The notes beneath the pieces are model-generated. The model was not told the DNA's origin and did no database searches. It saw only the letters and a program-made list of their open reading frames with translations. This document shows, piece after piece, positions 27,147 through 35,563 of a stretch of 48,830 nt of DNA (its first letter is position 1; each line of letters begins with the position of its first letter). A program made the position numbers and the translations under genes. Origin of the DNA: Aurantibrevibacter sp041749595 (GTDB taxonomy: Bacteria > Bacteroidota > Bacteroidia > Flavobacteriales > Flavobacteriaceae); the NCBI GenBank assembly GCA_041749595.1, contig JBGTBA010000178.1:1-48830 (forward strand). Reading direction: 5' to 3'.

Positions 27147-28526
27147 ATGAACATGTATTGCATTGTAGATGTTGAAACCACCGGAAACGGTATCCAAGGA
27201 AATAAAATCACTGAAATAGCCCTATTTAAACACAATGGGCATGAAGTGGTAGAGAAGTTTACCTCCTTGGTAAACCCAGAGTGCAAAATTCCGTTTTACA
27301 TTACCGCATTGACCGGGATTGACAATACCCTGATGCGCCATGCCCCCACCCTCCGTGAAATAGCCCCTGAAATTTTAGAAATTACCAAGGGAAACATCTT
27401 TGTGGCCCATAGCGTGAATTTTGACTATAATGTCATTAAAAACGAGTTAAAAACCATTGGATTGGACTTTCACCGGAAAAAATTGTGCACGGTGCGTTTG
27501 TCCCGGAAGCTCTTCCCTGGATTGCATTCCTACAGTTTGGGAAAACTATGCACCGCATTGCGGATACCACTTAACAATCGGCACCGGGCCAAAGGAGATG
27601 CCGAGGCCACTGTGCTTTTGTTTGAAAAATTACTGCGGGCCGATGGTGCCGCAGTAATTTTCAAAACCTTTTTAAATGTGCGTTCCCAAGAGAGTACCCT
27701 GCCCCCCACCTTGCCCAAAGCTGTCTTTGATGTCCTTCCATCAAAACCGGACATTTATTTTTTCAGGAACGGCAAAGGGGCTATCATTTATATTGGGAAG
27801 GCCTTAGATATCAAAAAGCGGGTATTGGGCCATTTTTATGACAAATCGACCAAAGAGTTGGAAATGTGCCGGGAGACGGCCACTATAGATTTTGAACTTT
27901 CCGGAAATGAATTGGTGGCTTTATTAATGGAAACAGCCGCCATTAAACAGCATTTTCCCACATACAACCGTTCCCAAAAAATGAATATTCCACAATATGG
28001 CATTTTTCAATATGAGGATAGAAACGGTATTTTCCATTTAGCGTTCAACAAATTGAAAATGGTTCCCCTCCCACTGGCAACTTTTTACAGTCAGGCAGAT
28101 TGCCGCCTGTATTTGGAAGACCTCTGCGCCACCTATGGGCTTTGTCCCAAATACTGCCATTTACAGGAAAACATAACCACCTGTTCCCATTATAAAATTA
28201 TCATTTGTGGGGGAATCTGCCGGGGAACCGAAACTAAAATCCTATACAATGAAAAAGTGAAAACGGCCATACAACATTTGTCCCAAAACAATGAAGTCCT
28301 GTTCATTAAGGAAAAAGGGCGTAACGCCCATGAGGATGCCTTTGTTTTGATGAAAAATGGATCTTATTTAGGCTATGGGTTTATTGGAAAGGAAATGCCC
28401 ATAGCTACATTTGAATACCTCAGTCCTTTTGTGCTTCCCCAAAAAGATACGTTGGAAACCAAAAAGATTTTACTTTCCTATATGGGAAAAAATCCCAAAA
28501 ACATTACTTCCCTTTTGGTTTCCTAA
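27147..28526 (+). CDS. DnaQ-like 3'-5' exonuclease fused to a GIY-YIG nuclease domain
   Basis: From ATG 27147 (preferred over TTG 27051, which adds 32 unconserved residues) the protein is 459 residues. Residues 1-165 form a DEDDh exonuclease: D8/E10 in DVETTG, D93 in HSVNFDYNV, and H146/D151 in HRAKGDAEATV. A GIY-YIG endonuclease domain (about 200-278) follows, with YFFRNGKGAIIYIGKALDIKKRV and Glu255. The C-terminal third is Cys-rich (YGLCPKYCHLQ, ITTCSHY, CGGIC). This fusion resembles the Cho/UvrC-type excision nucleases joined to a PolIII-epsilon domain that are common in Bacteroidota. The likely role is DNA repair. Confidence 0.85.
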   Translation: MNMYCIVDVETTGNGIQGNKITEIALFKHNGHEVVEKFTSLVNPECKIPFYITALTGIDNTLMRHAPTLREIAPEILEITKGNIFVAHSVNFDYNVIKNELKTIGLDFHRKKLCTVRLSRKLFPGLHSYSLGKLCTALRIPLNNRHRAKGDAEATVLLFEKLLRADGAAVIFKTFLNVRSQESTLPPTLPKAVFDVLPSKPDIYFFRNGKGAIIYIGKALDIKKRVLGHFYDKSTKELEMCRETATIDFELSGNELVALLMETAAIKQHFPTYNRSQKMNIPQYGIFQYEDRNGIFHLAFNKLKMVPLPLATFYSQADCRLYLEDLCATYGLCPKYCHLQENITTCSHYKIIICGGICRGTETKILYNEKVKTAIQHLSQNNEVLFIKEKGRNAHEDAFVLMKNGSYLGYGFIGKEMPIATFEYLSPFVLPQKDTLETKKILLSYMGKNPKNITSLLVS

Positions 28527-28567
28527 GATCAAAAAAAACGGTCTGGAATTGGGCAACCTATGAACAA

Positions 28568-28693
28568 CTAGTCCTTTTTACCGCTGTTCATAAAAATGAC
28601 CAGTGCCACCACCAGAGCTACACAGACCAGCGCAAAGATTGCGATCATGACCATACCGTTGCCCCAATGGACCCATGGAAGTTGTTGTGCCAT
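28568..28693 (-). CDS. 41-residue single-pass membrane protein
   Basis: Starts MAQQLPWVHWGNGM, then one strongly hydrophobic segment (about residues 14-35) and a short polar tail ending SGKKD. It reads in the same direction as the sulfur genes and is the last of them. A near -7 box TACTTTCG (28718-28725, one mismatch) lies 25 bp upstream, and TGA-N6-TCA (28749-28760) has its centre 29.5 bp from that box, the same spacing as at the other sulfur promoters. The function is unknown; small one-helix proteins often modulate a membrane partner. Confidence 0.55.
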   Translation of the reverse strand: MAQQLPWVHWGNGMVMIAIFALVCVALVVALVIFMNSGKKD

Positions 28694-28808
28694 ACTTATA
28701 TGAATTGGATTTTGGAACGAAAGTAATCCCACCCCAGCCATTATAATATGATAAAGGTCAGTCGCACAAAAAAGATGCTTTTGTACCTATATTTACCAGC
28801 ATCACGGA

Positions 28809-29042
28809 TCAGTTTACTCTATCCTTTTCTTTCAGATCCTTTTTTACCTTGCACGTATTCAGCCCTAAAATACCATATAAAGGGCAAAAACTGACCAAAC
28901 TTGTGAGGACAAAAACAAAAGCCAAGGCCAGTAGCACATAGGAAATTGTGCCGCTTATTACTTGAAAATAAGTTAAAAAAGCAATACCGAGTGCCAGAAA
29001 AACACGGATCATCTTGTCTGCCCTACTCATATTTGTTTTCAT
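28809..29042 (-). CDS. DUF2892 (YgaP-type transmembrane) protein
   Basis: A 77-residue protein with two membrane segments, the first preceded by NMSRADKMIRVFLALGIAF and the second followed by the family block CPLYGILGLNTCK. DUF2892 domains are found alone or fused to rhodaneses, as in E. coli YgaP, and often stand next to persulfide-handling genes, as here. It may start at Met1 or Met5. It probably sits in the inner membrane; the biochemical role is unproven. Confidence 0.85.
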   Translation of the reverse strand: MKTNMSRADKMIRVFLALGIAFLTYFQVISGTISYVLLALAFVFVLTSLVSFCPLYGILGLNTCKVKKDLKEKDRVN

Positions 29043-29070
29043 TTCTTTATGTTTAAATATCCATCGATTT

Positions 29071-29202
29071 CTAAATGCATACCATTAAAGAGCCTCCCTT
29101 TTTGTGCCATGCTTCAACCGGCCCAATACTTGTTGGATGGGTAAAAAGAAAGCTCCCAACGAATGCATCTGAGGGTTGTTTGGATGAACTCATACCTTGC
29201 AT
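29071..29202 (-). CDS. Possible 43-residue protein ahead of DUF2892
   Basis: An open frame (MQGMSSSKQPSDAFV... to SLMVCI) lies 28 bp before the DUF2892 gene, and its start is 12 bp after an exact -7 box (29215-29222). I recognise no family. It may be a real small gene, a leader peptide, or chance. The longer frame to 29292 uses a non-ATG start inside the MBL gene and is not credible. Confidence 0.3.
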   Translation of the reverse strand: MQGMSSSKQPSDAFVGSFLFTHPTSIGPVEAWHKKGGSLMVCI

Positions 29203-29214
29203 AATTTCACGGAA

Positions 29215-29262
29215 CAAAAATAGGCTTGAAAAATATATTCTGGCATGACATTGATCATGCCA
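29215..29262 (-). promoter_or_regulatory. Promoter and dyad operator before the DUF2892 cluster
   Basis: On the minus strand, TATTTTTG (29215-29222) is an exact -7 box. TGGCATGA (29241-29248) and its complement TCATGCCA (29255-29262) flank 6 nt. The dyad centre is 29.5 bp from the upstream edge of the box, the same as at the MBL and SulP promoters. The dyad also lies just past the MBL stop, where it could act as a hairpin. Confidence 0.5.
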
Positions 29263-29270
29263 TGGGAAAA

Positions 29271-30689
29271 CTATTTTATTGTGGTAGGACAAACATAATC
29301 GGTTACCTCAAAACCCAATGACTTCAATGCCCCAAAACCCCCTTCTATATTGATAAGATTGTGTATTCCCCTACTTTTTAAGATAGAAGCGGCGATTACG
29401 GAACGGTAGCCCCCGGCACAGTGTACATAAAAAGCACCTTCTGTTGGAAATTCGGACAAATGGTCGTTAAGAAAATCCAACGGGGCATTCTGAGATCCCT
29501 TTATGTGTTCTGCCCGATACTCCGTTTCTTTGCGTACATCAAAAATGGGTGCCTTTTTAGAGTTTATGGATTTCTTGACATCCTCTGCTGAGAGCGACGA
29601 AATGGTGTCGTATTCCTTTCCTGCCATTTTCCAAGATTCAAACCCACCGGCCAAATAGCCTAGGGTAACATCAAAACCTACACGGGATAAACGGGTAATG
29701 GCTTCTTCTTCCTTTCCTTCTGACGTTACCAATAAAAGGGACTGTTTGGTATCCGCGATCAATGCCCCGACCCACGGGGCAAAATCCCCATTTAATCCAA
29801 TAAAGATAGAACGTGGGATATGTCCTTTAACATAGTCGTCCTGATGGCGGACATCCAAGACCAAAGCATCCGTTTCATTTGCCGCAATCTCAAAGGCATC
29901 GGGATTTAAAGCAGTTGTTCCCCGTTCCAAAACCGTCTTAAAATCCTCATAGCCTTCTCTGTTCATTTTTACGTTCAATGGAAAATATTTTGGGGGAGGG
30001 AGTAGGCCTTCCGTAACCTCAGTAATAAATTGCTCCTTGGTCATATCTGCCCGCAGCGCATAGTTTACTTTCTTTTGATTGCCCAGTGTATCTACCGTTT
30101 CCTTCATCATGTTCTTTCCGCAGGCCGAACCTGCGCCATGGGCAGGATACACTGTAATATGGCCTGCCAAGGGCATTATTTTATTTCTAAGACTGTCAAA
30201 GAGCATGCCCGCCAAATCTTCCTTGGTCATATGCGCCGATTTCTGCGCTAAGTCCGGCCTACCCACATCCCCCAAAAACAAAGTGTCCCCGGAAAAAAGG
30301 GCATGGTCCCTTCCATCTTTGTCGCGCAGCAAATATGAAGTACTCTCCATAGTGTGGCCGGGGGTGTGCAACACCTTTATGGTGAGCTTACCAAGTTTGA
30401 ATTCTTGCCCGTCTTCTGCAATAATGGCATTGAATAACGGGTTTGCCATGGGGCCATATACGATAGAGGCACCTGTTTCCTTGGACAGGGTAACGTGCCC
30501 GCTCACAAAATCGGCATGGAAATGCGTCTCAAAAATATATTTTATCTTGGCTTTATCCGCCTCCGCCCTTTTTAAGTAAGGAGTAATTTCCCGCAAAGGA
30601 TCTATAATGGCCACTTCGCCATTGCTTTCAATGTAATAGGCCCCTTGGGCCAAACATCCGGTATATATTTGTTCTATGCGCATCTCCAT
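29271..30689 (-). CDS. MBL-fold/double-rhodanese protein, persulfide dioxygenase-like
   Basis: The N-terminal metallo-beta-lactamase fold (1-250) has the metal motif THFHAD (H56, H58, D60), H112 in TPGHT, D135 in SGDTLF and H184 in PAHG, as in ETHE1/Blh-type persulfide dioxygenases. Two rhodanese domains follow. The first (about 264-360) lacks the catalytic Cys (loop VTSEGK, 321-326) and is probably structural. The second (about 370-462) has Cys424 in VHCAGGYRS and should bind persulfide sulfur. Together they suggest oxidation or shuttling of glutathione- or small-thiol persulfides. SulP lies upstream with its own promoter. Confidence 0.9.
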   Translation of the reverse strand: MEMRIEQIYTGCLAQGAYYIESNGEVAIIDPLREITPYLKRAEADKAKIKYIFETHFHADFVSGHVTLSKETGASIVYGPMANPLFNAIIAEDGQEFKLGKLTIKVLHTPGHTMESTSYLLRDKDGRDHALFSGDTLFLGDVGRPDLAQKSAHMTKEDLAGMLFDSLRNKIMPLAGHITVYPAHGAGSACGKNMMKETVDTLGNQKKVNYALRADMTKEQFITEVTEGLLPPPKYFPLNVKMNREGYEDFKTVLERGTTALNPDAFEIAANETDALVLDVRHQDDYVKGHIPRSIFIGLNGDFAPWVGALIADTKQSLLLVTSEGKEEEAITRLSRVGFDVTLGYLAGGFESWKMAGKEYDTISSLSAEDVKKSINSKKAPIFDVRKETEYRAEHIKGSQNAPLDFLNDHLSEFPTEGAFYVHCAGGYRSVIAASILKSRGIHNLINIEGGFGALKSLGFEVTDYVCPTTIK

Positions 30690-30746
30690 TTATTTTTTTA
30701 TAAGATTTAAGTGACTAATCCTAAGATAGTTATTTGTATCATGAAA

Positions 30747-30790
30747 CAAAATTACATGTTCCATAAAAGAATGTCCGTAACATTAGTTAC
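30747..30790 (-). promoter_or_regulatory. Crp/Fnr-type promoter of the MBL-rhodanese gene
   Basis: The dyad GTAAC (30777-30781) ATTA GTTAC (30786-30790) is followed, reading on the minus strand, by 22 bp and an exact -7 box TAATTTTG (30747-30754). Expected start of transcription is near 30742, so the dyad centre falls close to -41.5, the class II activator position. The site overlaps the SulP stop codon. Confidence 0.6.
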
Positions 30791-32513
30791 CAATGCCCCG
30801 ATTTTGGTAGGCCACTTTCCCACTTATGGCCGGTACCATTTCAGGATCATCAAAATAAGCCACGGCTTCCATGGTGCTCGCAAAAAGGTGTTCCTTACTT
30901 ATAACGGTAATGAGGGCACTAGTAAAAATGATATCCCTTGTTGGTCCTATGGCCCCGGCAATGAAAAAGTCTATGTCTTTATCTTGAACCTCGCGGACCA
31001 GATTTACCAACATGGCTGTCGCCGTGGAATCTATATAATTGATGGCCTCTGCATTTAATATTATTGCTTTGAGTACATTCCCTTTGGCTTCCATAAATTT
31101 GGACAATTCCCTTTTAAAATAATTTTTGTTCCCAAAATACAGTTGGGCATCGAACCTCACAATAAGAAGATCGTCCCTAATCTCAATATCTTTTGCAAAT
31201 CTGTTTACATTTCTATAGTGGTCTGTACCCTTTATTTTTCCCAAAACGGCAAAATGGGGCTTGGAGGTCCTATAGACCATGAGGAGCAAAGAAAGTAATA
31301 CCCCAAACAAAATTCCTTCTTTGATGCCTATAAAAAGGGTCGTAAAAAAAGTGAACATCAAAAGGGCAAACTCATCCTTATTGTGCTTCCAAAGCAAGTC
31401 GGGGTAATTTAAATCGATTAGCCCTATTACGGATACCATAATAATGGCAGCCAAAATAGTATTGGGCAAATAATAAAACAAAGGGGTGAAGAACAATAAG
31501 GTCAGTACTACCAGCACCACACTAATAATGGAAGCCATGGGCGTCTTGGCGCCAGACCCATTGTTAATGGCCGATCTGGAAAAACTGGCCGTTATGGCAT
31601 ACGCATGGAAAAAGGAGCCCACTACGTTTGCCGTACCCAACGCAATCAATTCTTGGTTGGCATCAATAGTCTCTTCATTATTTTTTTCCTCCATTGCCTT
31701 GCCAATGGATATGGCCTCCATATACCCAATAAGTGCCAGGGTAATGGCCATGGCGCAAAGTTCCTTTATATGTTCCCAAGAGAATTCCGGCATCTTAAAA
31801 AAAGGCAATCCCTTGGGTATGGCACCCAAAAGCTCAACTCCTATTGCCTCCAACCCAAAAAAATACGCCATAAGGATCCCTAGCGCAACAGTGATCAAAA
31901 TGGAGGGGATTTTGGTGTTCCAACGTTTTAACAGTAAAATCAGCACTATGCCTAGACTCCCCATGATAAAAGTGGGGATATTGATTTTTTCCAGGGCCAT
32001 AAAGGCATTGATAAAGAGTGCATGAAATTGATTGCTCTGCGGAATTGGCACACCAAAAAGATGTTTTACTTGGCTAAATATGATGATCAGTGCAGCTGCG
32101 GATGTAAATCCGCTAATGATGGGTTTCGACAAAAAATTCACCAAAAACCCCATTTTAAATATCCCCAATAGCAATTGTATGGCCCCCACCATTAAGGTCA
32201 GGAGCAAAGCCATGGCAATATAGTTTTCCAATCCCGAAATGGCCAAAGTACCCAATCCGGCAGCGATCAATAGAGAATCCATTGCGACGGGGCCAACCGC
32301 CAATTTTCTGGAAGTGCCCAGCAGTCCGTAAACAACGATAGGAAACAAAGAGGCATACAACCCGTAAACCGGAGGTAGTCCTGCAATAAGGGCATACGCC
32401 ATGGCCTGAGGTACCAATATGATTCCTGTACTAAGGCCCGCTACCAGGTCATTTATAAAAAAAGACCTTTTATAGTTGGGCAACCACTCTAAAAAAGGGG
32501 CGAATTTACGCAT
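30783..32513 (-). CDS. SulP-family anion transporter (sulfate permease) with STAS domain
   Basis: The 576 residues have the SulP membrane core, with VAGLSTGIILVPQAMAYALIAGLPPVYGLYAS near the N-terminus and about 12 to 14 membrane segments. A C-terminal STAS domain follows (about residues 440-555), with YIDSTATAML at the conserved phospho-acceptor region. Substrates in the family include sulfate, bicarbonate and other anions; the sulfur neighbours favour sulfate or a related sulfur oxyanion. The -7 box lies only 4 bp before the start, so the mRNA is probably leaderless. Confidence 0.9.
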   Translation of the reverse strand: MRKFAPFLEWLPNYKRSFFINDLVAGLSTGIILVPQAMAYALIAGLPPVYGLYASLFPIVVYGLLGTSRKLAVGPVAMDSLLIAAGLGTLAISGLENYIAMALLLTLMVGAIQLLLGIFKMGFLVNFLSKPIISGFTSAAALIIIFSQVKHLFGVPIPQSNQFHALFINAFMALEKINIPTFIMGSLGIVLILLLKRWNTKIPSILITVALGILMAYFFGLEAIGVELLGAIPKGLPFFKMPEFSWEHIKELCAMAITLALIGYMEAISIGKAMEEKNNEETIDANQELIALGTANVVGSFFHAYAITASFSRSAINNGSGAKTPMASIISVVLVVLTLLFFTPLFYYLPNTILAAIIMVSVIGLIDLNYPDLLWKHNKDEFALLMFTFFTTLFIGIKEGILFGVLLSLLLMVYRTSKPHFAVLGKIKGTDHYRNVNRFAKDIEIRDDLLIVRFDAQLYFGNKNYFKRELSKFMEAKGNVLKAIILNAEAINYIDSTATAMLVNLVREVQDKDIDFFIAGAIGPTRDIIFTSALITVISKEHLFASTMEAVAYFDDPEMVPAISGKVAYQNRGIGN

Positions 32514-32517
32514 AAAT

Positions 32518-32561
32518 CAAAATTAGGATTAAATAAGGGATGTTTATGTAACTTTGGTTAC
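32518..32561 (-). promoter_or_regulatory. Crp/Fnr-type promoter of sulP
   Basis: GTAAC (32548-32552) TTTG GTTAC (32557-32561), then 22 bp, then TAATTTTG (32518-32525) on the minus strand. Both the box and the spacing are identical to the MBL promoter. The dyad centre would be at about -41.5 if transcription starts at the ATG (32513). Confidence 0.6.
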
Positions 32562-32660
32562 GTTATTGGCAGAAAATCTTTTCCCTGACATACATATGGT
32601 TTTCTTACATTTGATTTCGGGTGCCGCATAACCACTTAAAGTAAAGCCAACCGGAATACT

Positions 32661-34742
32661 ATGCCTTATCGCTCAAAAATAAACTCATTTGTCTTTATAC
32701 TGATGATTTCCACCTTGAACGTACTTTCCTTATACGGCCAAGTGGGAAATAGTACTACGGTACAAGGCCCCTATAGAATATTTCAAAGGGAACAATCCGT
32801 ACAAGCAGCAGATGGGACCCAACTTTGGGCCTGTTTTACGTTTCCGGTTTCGAAGAAAAAAAACGAAAAATTCCCTGCACTTCTCATTATGGATCCCTAT
32901 TCGGGCGACTGTACATTAAACCGATACGATGAAGGGTTCCTTGCAAGTAACGGCTATGTAGTGGCCATGTTCCATGTAAGGGGAACGGGTAGGAGCGAAG
33001 GAAAATTATTCGACAGGGAATATTCCGAACAGGAATTAAAAGATGCCGTACATCTTATCAACTGGTTTGGAAAGCAAAAATGGTTCAGTGGCAATGCGGG
33101 TATGTACGGAGGATCGTGGAGTGGATTCAACGCACTTCAGGTGGCCATGCAAAGGCCGAAGGCACTAAAGGCAATAGTGGCTTATGTGGCCACCGAGAAT
33201 CTGTACCATGAAGATGTGCATTATGCGGATGGCATTTTCCGCTTTGATGATTACAATATGTTGGCCGACTTAAGCTTTGTAACGACCTCCCCACCGAACG
33301 AACCTTTGGGTGAAACTTATTTTCAAAATAGGTTTGACCAGCCCCCTTTGAGTTTACGCTATCTTAAAAATCAACGTGATGGTGATTTTTGGAGAACGGC
33401 TATCAGACTTAACGGCCATCCGGATACGCTACAGGTCCCTACTTACCTTGTTGCGGGTTGGTACGATGGCTACCGTACGTCCATTTCAAGGGCACTGAAA
33501 CAATTAAAAACTCCTGTAAAGGCTGTAGTTGGCCCATGGGACCATTCTTCGGAATTTCCTGAGCCCAAAGCCGATCTTACCAAAAATATTTTGCGTTGGT
33601 GGGACTACTGGCTCAAGGGAAAGCACACCGGTATCTTGGACGACCCGACTTTGGTAGCGTACATGAGGAGGCCTTACGATCCGCTGCCCGGCCTGGATAC
33701 GATACCGGGCTATTGGCAGCAGTTTTCGCAATGGCCTCCCAAAAGCGTAAAAGACTCTTTATTATATCTATCAACAAACCATCAACTTATGGGGAATACC
33801 GGGGAAGGGGCCGTTGAAAAGCTGAAATACGTTCCAACGGCAGGAAGCCACGCCGGGATTTGGTGGGGAGAGGTCATGGGGGACCAAAGACCAACGGATT
33901 CCTTTAGTTTGGTGTTTGAATCCAGTCCCATAACCACTGATATTGCTTTATTGGGACAGCCAACGGCCAGTCTTTTTTGTGCTGCAAGTGCCAAACATGC
34001 CAATTGGGTGGTTCGTTTGTCCGATGTTGCCCCGGATGGCAGCGTAACCCTTATTACCGGTTCGGCAATAAATGGTACCCATCGGGAATCCTCGGAAAAT
34101 CCATCCTATTTAATCCCTGGGAACATTTACCCCTTGGCCATACCCTTACATTTTACATCTTGGGTGTTTGAAAAGGGACATAAGATAAGAATATCCGTTT
34201 CCAATGGTTTGTGGCCCATGTTCTGGCCTACGCCCTACCCCATCACCACCTCATTATATCTAGGAGGGAAAATGCCATCTACTATAACACTACCGTTGAT
34301 ACCCATAATTGGGGATATGGAAAAAATGAAAGCCAGCGGCTATATGGGCAGTACCAATATCCCATCAAAACAGCACGGGGATAGTTCCGCTAAAAGGCAA
34401 AGGACTGTTAGAAATTGGATTGGCCCGGTAGAACTTGTGCGGAACGAGGCCCTTGGGAAATCAACTTTCCGATATTCCATAGTAAACACTTCTGAAAAAG
34501 AATCGGATACCATACAACTTACCTACACCTTATTTGATGCCGATCCCGCAGCCGCTTCCATGGTGGCATCAGAAAAAATAACCAAGAAAATAAACGGGCA
34601 TACCGCTGTTTGGGAAGGTGAGACCTCCATAACCGGAGATTCGCTTAATTTCTTTTACAAACACAAAAGGACACTGTTCTTTGACGGAAAGTTGATCCGA
34701 CGTAAAGATTGGCAAGAAACCATTCCAAGGGATTTTCAATAA
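32661..34742 (+). CDS. CocE/NonD-family (S15-type) hydrolase, exported
   Basis: The 693-residue protein has a signal peptide (ends SLYGQ), an alpha/beta hydrolase domain, and a C-terminal jelly-roll of the X-Pro dipeptidyl-peptidase type (GHKIRISVSNGLWPMFWPTPYP). The nucleophile is Ser152 in YGGSWSGF. Asp269 in GWYDGY and His295 in GPWDHS complete the triad. Members include cocaine esterase, glutaryl-7-ACA acylase and X-Pro peptidases, so the substrate is open: ester, amide or dipeptide. The gene is divergent from sulP and overlaps the convergent epimerase gene by 7 bp. Confidence 0.85.
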   Translation: MPYRSKINSFVFILMISTLNVLSLYGQVGNSTTVQGPYRIFQREQSVQAADGTQLWACFTFPVSKKKNEKFPALLIMDPYSGDCTLNRYDEGFLASNGYVVAMFHVRGTGRSEGKLFDREYSEQELKDAVHLINWFGKQKWFSGNAGMYGGSWSGFNALQVAMQRPKALKAIVAYVATENLYHEDVHYADGIFRFDDYNMLADLSFVTTSPPNEPLGETYFQNRFDQPPLSLRYLKNQRDGDFWRTAIRLNGHPDTLQVPTYLVAGWYDGYRTSISRALKQLKTPVKAVVGPWDHSSEFPEPKADLTKNILRWWDYWLKGKHTGILDDPTLVAYMRRPYDPLPGLDTIPGYWQQFSQWPPKSVKDSLLYLSTNHQLMGNTGEGAVEKLKYVPTAGSHAGIWWGEVMGDQRPTDSFSLVFESSPITTDIALLGQPTASLFCAASAKHANWVVRLSDVAPDGSVTLITGSAINGTHRESSENPSYLIPGNIYPLAIPLHFTSWVFEKGHKIRISVSNGLWPMFWPTPYPITTSLYLGGKMPSTITLPLIPIIGDMEKMKASGYMGSTNIPSKQHGDSSAKRQRTVRNWIGPVELVRNEALGKSTFRYSIVNTSEKESDTIQLTYTLFDADPAAASMVASEKITKKINGHTAVWEGETSITGDSLNFFYKHKRTLFFDGKLIRRKDWQETIPRDFQ

Positions 34743-35527
34743 ATACCCTGATTTTTTACGGAAAGATGTACTTTAAATACCTTTTGATCTCTATTTAAAA
34801 ACTGGAATCCTTCATGTAAATTAAATTGTGGCACGGCATAGGGATAAAATGTTATAGGTTCTATACACACCATATTGGGCACTTCCGTCCAAAGCATGAA
34901 ACTGCCAAAACCATTGGTATTTATGGTAAGCTGATTTTTGTCTTTAAGGGTTATACGTTCACAATCAGGTACATGAAACGCCCTACTGCCTACTGCCAAA
35001 ACTTCAGGAAGGGATATGATTTTATGGGATGTTTCAATTTTTGGATCGGACAATTGAAGCCGAAAGGCAGGGTGATAGCCCAGCATAAAAGCCATATCCT
35101 TTTCTCCCGAAATTGTAAACGTGATTTCCAAAGCATCTTGCCCTAATTCAAAAGTCTTTAAAAACCGAAAGTCGTACGGCCAACTTAGCCATTGCTGCGA
35201 AGATTTTTCCGGAAACTTGGAATTACCGACCAAAGTTCGGGCTTTATACTCTTTTAAGAATACTGCTTTTGTCTGGGTTTGTTCCACCAAGGTATACGCC
35301 AGTTCCCGGAGCAGACCATGCTGGTCCTGAACGGCCCCGCCTTTGGGTGTTTGTACCCTAAAATGGGCTTCATGGGTAGGGCCAATGATGGGAAACATTT
35401 CGGTATCGGTACTGCGCCACCCAGGGCTTCCCTTTTGGTGCATATACTCATACCCGTATACTTCATAGCTCAGCAGCTCTCCATTCTCAATTTTTACCGT
35501 TTGGTCGCCTTTATTTAATTTTATCAT
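34736..35527 (-). CDS. Aldose 1-epimerase family protein
   Basis: A galactose-mutarotase-like fold of 263 residues, of the shorter LacX/YphB subgroup. The two catalytic/binding His are at residue 70 (QDQHGLLREL) and in GYHPAF; the catalytic base is Glu in VCIEPITFYP near the C-terminus. It should interconvert alpha and beta anomers of a hexose or a sugar phosphate. The 3' end overlaps the convergent CocE gene. Confidence 0.83.
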   Translation of the reverse strand: MIKLNKGDQTVKIENGELLSYEVYGYEYMHQKGSPGWRSTDTEMFPIIGPTHEAHFRVQTPKGGAVQDQHGLLRELAYTLVEQTQTKAVFLKEYKARTLVGNSKFPEKSSQQWLSWPYDFRFLKTFELGQDALEITFTISGEKDMAFMLGYHPAFRLQLSDPKIETSHKIISLPEVLAVGSRAFHVPDCERITLKDKNQLTINTNGFGSFMLWTEVPNMVCIEPITFYPYAVPQFNLHEGFQFLNRDQKVFKVHLSVKNQGIY

Positions 35528-35563
35528 AAGAACTCTTTACTTCCCAAAAAATCAATAGTTAAG

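Noticed and set aside
32549..32556. TAACTTTG on the plus strand as a -7 box for the CocE-type hydrolase gene
   Set aside because: It lies inside the GTAAC-N4-GTTAC dyad, whose partner copy lacks it, and would leave a leader of about 100 bp; the match is best explained by the dyad.
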